DNA of 64,000 bases from Planctomycetota bacterium (GTDB lineage: Bacteria > Planctomycetota > UBA1135 > GCA-002748355). The translations under genes were made by a program, and so were the position numbers. Positions within the stretch are counted from its first letter, which is position 1. Each line of letters opens with the position of its first letter. This document shows, one piece after another, positions 61,358-64,000 of the stretch. The DNA lies in the NCBI GenBank assembly GCA_026984035.1, contig JALSSW010000047.1, positions 1 to 64,000 on the forward strand, written 5' to 3'. The notes under the pieces are model-generated. The model was not told where the DNA came from. It worked only from the letters and a program-made list of their open reading frames with translations, and ran no database searches.

Positions 61358-63578
61358 CCAACATCAAAGCCAACACCAAGGCTCCTGCACCCGAACTAAG
61401 AACCCAATAAAGGCCCTTGGGCCAATACTCCACTTGGATCCGATGCGTCCCCTTCGGGATAGGCACCCCTAAAAAAACCCCATCCAAGGCCAAAGGAGCA
61501 ACGGCCTTCCCATCCACCTCGGCTCGCCATCCGGGGAAAGCGACAAGCCCCAGATGCAAAACAGCTCCCCTCTCTCCGCCTTCCACCTGGCCGGCAAAAG
61601 AAGCATTCCCCAGGACCTTCAGCGAAACGGGCCGCAGCTCTCCCATCTCCTGAGGATAGAAAAACCGCCCTCCCTTCCGGAGCATTCTCTCCACCGGGAT
61701 CGTAAAAAACCTGGGAGCAGGGTTCGGCAATTCATAGAGCCGCACAGGCCCAAAACGCCCAACAACCTTCCAAGGAGGACCCGGCTCTTGAGATAGCTCC
61801 CCGGTAATCAGCCAGCGGAGGTTGGTCTTCCTAAAAAAATGATCTCTATCCTTGGTCCCAAAGAACAAGCGATCCGTTTTCCAGGTTGCAAGATCCTTAC
61901 AGACTAAACGAAAATACGCATCATGCCGTTGTGGTTGAAAACCTTGAAGACTCTCCAGACCTAAGCAGGGATAGGATCCCAGCCAAACCCCGCCCATGCG
62001 CCCTTGGTCTGCCAGGACCCGCCCAAGCTCTTCTGGGTGAAATTGCCTTCCCAAGGCTTTATCCCCTTCATCCATCCTCTCCAAGAGGTTTCCAAACCAA
62101 GTGGATTGCAGAACATTTTTCACTGTCCTCGACGGTCCGGGATATTGCACTGATTCTAAGAGACTCCCAGTTCCCAACAGATCCAGAAAACCAAGAAAAA
62201 CAAGGAGAGGGATCGGTCGACGAAAGTGCTTTAAGAGGAATAAGACTCCAAGAAAAACAGGTCCCCATAACAAGATCTTTTCCCAATGTGAAGGTGCCTT
62301 CAGGAGAAGGGAAAGGGGAACCATCAGAAGAAGGAGAACGAACAATACAACTGCAGTTCGAGCCAATGCGACCAACTGGGGCTTTCGCGCAAAGCCGAAG
62401 GCAGCAATCACGCTGGCAAAAAAAGCCCCTTGGGTCACAAAACTTTCCCCTCTAAAGAGAGCCCCGAGCAAGGGGATTCGATGAAGAGGAAAGAGAAAAA
62501 ACTCCGCCCAAGGAGAGACCCCGCAAAGCAAGGTGATTAAAAACGCTCCTGCGAAAAAAAGCGTCTTCCCCCCCAAGCCTCGAGGGAAGAATAAAAGCAC
62601 CAAAATCCCGGGATATAGATAGGAGGAGGTCGGATCGCCTCTTCCTAAAAACCGCCCGATGCTCCCGAAATGGCGAAGGCTGTTTGGGGCAAGGATCGTC
62701 TCCAAAGCCTGGGGCAAGATCCCCTGGTGAAAACTCAGGGTCGGGCCTGTCCCCAGATCCTGCACCATTGGAAGCAGGATCGGAAGCGCCATTCCAACAA
62801 AGAGAAGGGCCGCAAGACCAAACCGCATAAGGGAAGGGACCAAGGAAGCTGGGCTCTCACCTTCCCTCAATAACCAAAGGATGTAAAACCCCAAGAAGCA
62901 AACCATCGTGAGAAACTCGGGGAGAAATCCGGCATGAAAGGAAAAAGCAAGAGAGAGGGATAGGAGCGCGGGTTCTCGCAAACCTTTTTTGCGGGCCGTT
63001 CCCCAGGCAAAGGCATAAGCCCAAGGCATCCAAGAGATCGTTTCAATCAGCCCCAGATGTTGAGCTTGGGCTAGAAGCCAACCGGAAAATGTAAAAAAAA
63101 TCCCCCCCATCAAGGCCGCCCTGGAAGGTAGCTGGAGGCGCTTTAGGAAGAAGAAGACACCAGTCGCTGCGATGCTGTAATGGAAGGGCCCTAGGAATTG
63201 GGCGGCCTGCTGCCCAAAATGTTTCCCAAGGAAGATGAGAGGCCAAAACAGGATGTGGTGCACAGGGTAGAAGACCGCAGCCTGGGGATTGGAGAGAAAG
63301 GGCGCTCCACAATACTCAAAAGGGTTCCACAGGGGGAGATGCCCTGCTTTAAGATGGTCGAAGACTGCCTTCAGAAGGGGGTAATTGTAGAGATCATAAT
63401 CAAAGGGAAAATGAGAGATCCCGAGAAGGGGCCGCAGAAAAAAGAGGTGCACCAAGGCAAAAAGAAGAAATGCGGCCCTCCCCAAGCCAAAAGTCTCAGG
63501 GAGAATCTTGTTCCAAAGCCTTGAAACCCATCCGAAAAAAGAGAAACCAGCTATCACCCCAAAGATCTTTCCTGGCAA
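61293..63578 (-). CDS. YfhO-like polytopic membrane protein
   Basis: The protein is about 761 residues with about 12 transmembrane segments in the first 520 residues. It has the YfhO signature near the N-terminus: FPFDYDLYNYPLLKA, HLPLWNPFEYCGAPFLSNPQ and AVFYPVHHI. A soluble region then contains a second domain (VGRFGPVRLYELPNPAPRFF) before a final helix. YfhO proteins are GT-C-like glycosyltransferase relatives; substrate is unknown. The TTG at 63578 and a GTG at 63557 are both possible starts. Its 3' end overlaps the FecCD permease gene by 65 bases on the opposite strand. Confidence 0.82.
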   Translation of the reverse strand: MPGKIFGVIAGFSFFGWVSRLWNKILPETFGLGRAAFLLFALVHLFFLRPLLGISHFPFDYDLYNYPLLKAVFDHLKAGHLPLWNPFEYCGAPFLSNPQAAVFYPVHHILFWPLIFLGKHFGQQAAQFLGPFHYSIAATGVFFFLKRLQLPSRAALMGGIFFTFSGWLLAQAQHLGLIETISWMPWAYAFAWGTARKKGLREPALLSLSLAFSFHAGFLPEFLTMVCFLGFYILWLLREGESPASLVPSLMRFGLAALLFVGMALPILLPMVQDLGTGPTLSFHQGILPQALETILAPNSLRHFGSIGRFLGRGDPTSSYLYPGILVLLFFPRGLGGKTLFFAGAFLITLLCGVSPWAEFFLFPLHRIPLLGALFRGESFVTQGAFFASVIAAFGFARKPQLVALARTAVVLFVLLLLMVPLSLLLKAPSHWEKILLWGPVFLGVLFLLKHFRRPIPLLVFLGFLDLLGTGSLLESVQYPGPSRTVKNVLQSTWFGNLLERMDEGDKALGRQFHPEELGRVLADQGRMGGVWLGSYPCLGLESLQGFQPQRHDAYFRLVCKDLATWKTDRLFFGTKDRDHFFRKTNLRWLITGELSQEPGPPWKVVGRFGPVRLYELPNPAPRFFTIPVERMLRKGGRFFYPQEMGELRPVSLKVLGNASFAGQVEGGERGAVLHLGLVAFPGWRAEVDGKAVAPLALDGVFLGVPIPKGTHRIQVEYWPKGLYWVLSSGAGALVLALMLASGTPFVRRGARGKRGLPGGR

Positions 63579-63697
63579 AACCTAAGGCTTCAAGTGAAAA
63601 GCTCACCCCCTGGAACCAGGGGGTACAGCCCCCACAAAAGCCCCCAAGACCGAAAGAAATCTAAGAGTTGTCCGCTTCGGAATGGATCGAATCAAAA

Positions 63698-64000
63698 CTA
63701 TTTTAGAGTCAAGGTCAGAGTCTCGGAGGCAAAATCCCATGGAGCCCCATCTTGGACATAGGCCCAATAAAAGGTAAGTCCCTTTAAAATCGGAACAGGT
63801 GGGAGAGTAAAGCTGGCAGTCGCTTTTCCGTTCGCATCCAGCTTTTTGAAGAAATTGGAGAAAGTAGCGGTGTTGAGGAAAGAGAGGACGGAACTCGTAA
63901 ACCCATCAAAGTTGAGATCGACATTGACGACCTTGGGTGCATCGGGAAGCCGAAATCCTGGCTTGGTCCCCGAAAGTCCCCCGAGAATGAGATAGGTTTT
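63698..64000 (-). CDS. C-terminal end of an exported protein, 5'-truncated at window edge
   Basis: On the minus strand a frame is open from the right edge to a TAG at 63698-63700, giving 100 residues without a start in view. It reads as a beta-rich module: GFRLPDAPKVVNVDLNFDGF, LDANGKATASFTLPPV and LKGLTFYWAYV, ending ETLTLTLK. The pattern (Asp-x-Asn-Gly-x-Ala-x-x-x-Phe, then a Pro-rich turn, then GLTFYWAYV) matches the end of the C-terminal export module seen in the subtilase and BNR proteins, in a shorter variant. The N-terminal function is outside the window. Confidence 0.75.
   Translation of the reverse strand, partial: KTYLILGGLSGTKPGFRLPDAPKVVNVDLNFDGFTSSVLSFLNTATFSNFFKKLDANGKATASFTLPPVPILKGLTFYWAYVQDGAPWDFASETLTLTLK

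Overview
The window looks like chromosomal DNA of a diderm bacterium, most likely a member of the Planctomycetota. This is inferred from gene content and no search was run. Supporting signs are: an Omp85/BamA protein with a C-terminal phenylalanine; an ECF sigma gene overlapping a Ser/Thr kinase-TPR gene; a Tat-exported Gfo/Idh/MocA oxidoreductase; a YncE-propeller/phosphoesterase fusion; a sialidase-type propeller and an NPCBM-GH27 glycosidase; and a C-terminal secreted module (PGAN...SNGL type) shared by otherwise unrelated exported proteins. One tRNA (Pro, GGG) is present. I see no rRNA operon, CRISPR array, prophage or complete insertion sequence.

Layout. 0-6.5 kb: secreted proteins (a 5'-truncated subtilase, the propeller/phosphoesterase and a BNR protein). 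6.6-10.5 kb: tRNA-Pro, plsY-gpsA for phospholipid precursors, and a lone hydantoinase-A-type gene. 10.5-17.6 kb, minus strand: ETF-quinone oxidoreductase, alpha-galactosidase, ECF sigma factor and Ser/Thr kinase in one tightly packed run. 17.8-22.6 kb, plus strand: an isolated nuoB, a DUF2203-like gene, mdh and an M14 metallopeptidase. 22.6-34.4 kb, minus strand: a long housekeeping block glmU-prs-rplY-pth-rpsF-rpsR-rplI-dnaB-bamA-cyclophilin-cyclophilin-enoyl-CoA hydratase. 34.5-40 kb: acyl-CoA dehydrogenase, a pseudo-receiver/DUF4388/TPR protein, a divergent sigma-70 factor, a PTPS-type pterin enzyme and a proline-rich membrane protein. 40-48.8 kb: a thioredoxin-fold/TPR protein divergent from a complete MoxR/Bat (von Willebrand A) operon. 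48.9-58.4 kb: a subtilase with PPC and CUB-like domains, the Gfo/Idh oxidoreductase, and a valS-FIST-histidine kinase operon. 58.6-64 kb: a BtuFDC-like ABC importer, a convergent YfhO-like membrane protein, and the 3' end of another exported protein that runs off the window.

Genes are packed with many stop/start overlaps. All four NTG starts appear to be used in NTGA overlaps: ATGA six times, TTGA three times, GTGA once and a probable CTGA once. The CTGA case is the FIST-domain gene downstream of valS, which has no ATG, GTG or TTG able to encode its conserved N-terminus but has GGAGG seven bases before CTG.

The items most worth a second look are the CTG-initiated FIST/histidine-kinase pair, the C-terminal export module shared by three proteins, a dispersed short motif (GGACACCCA) that is far more frequent than chance and clustered in the Bat and ABC-importer genes, a structured leader upstream of rpsF, and two degenerate signalling proteins (a receiver without its Asp and a sigma factor with an altered promoter-recognition helix).
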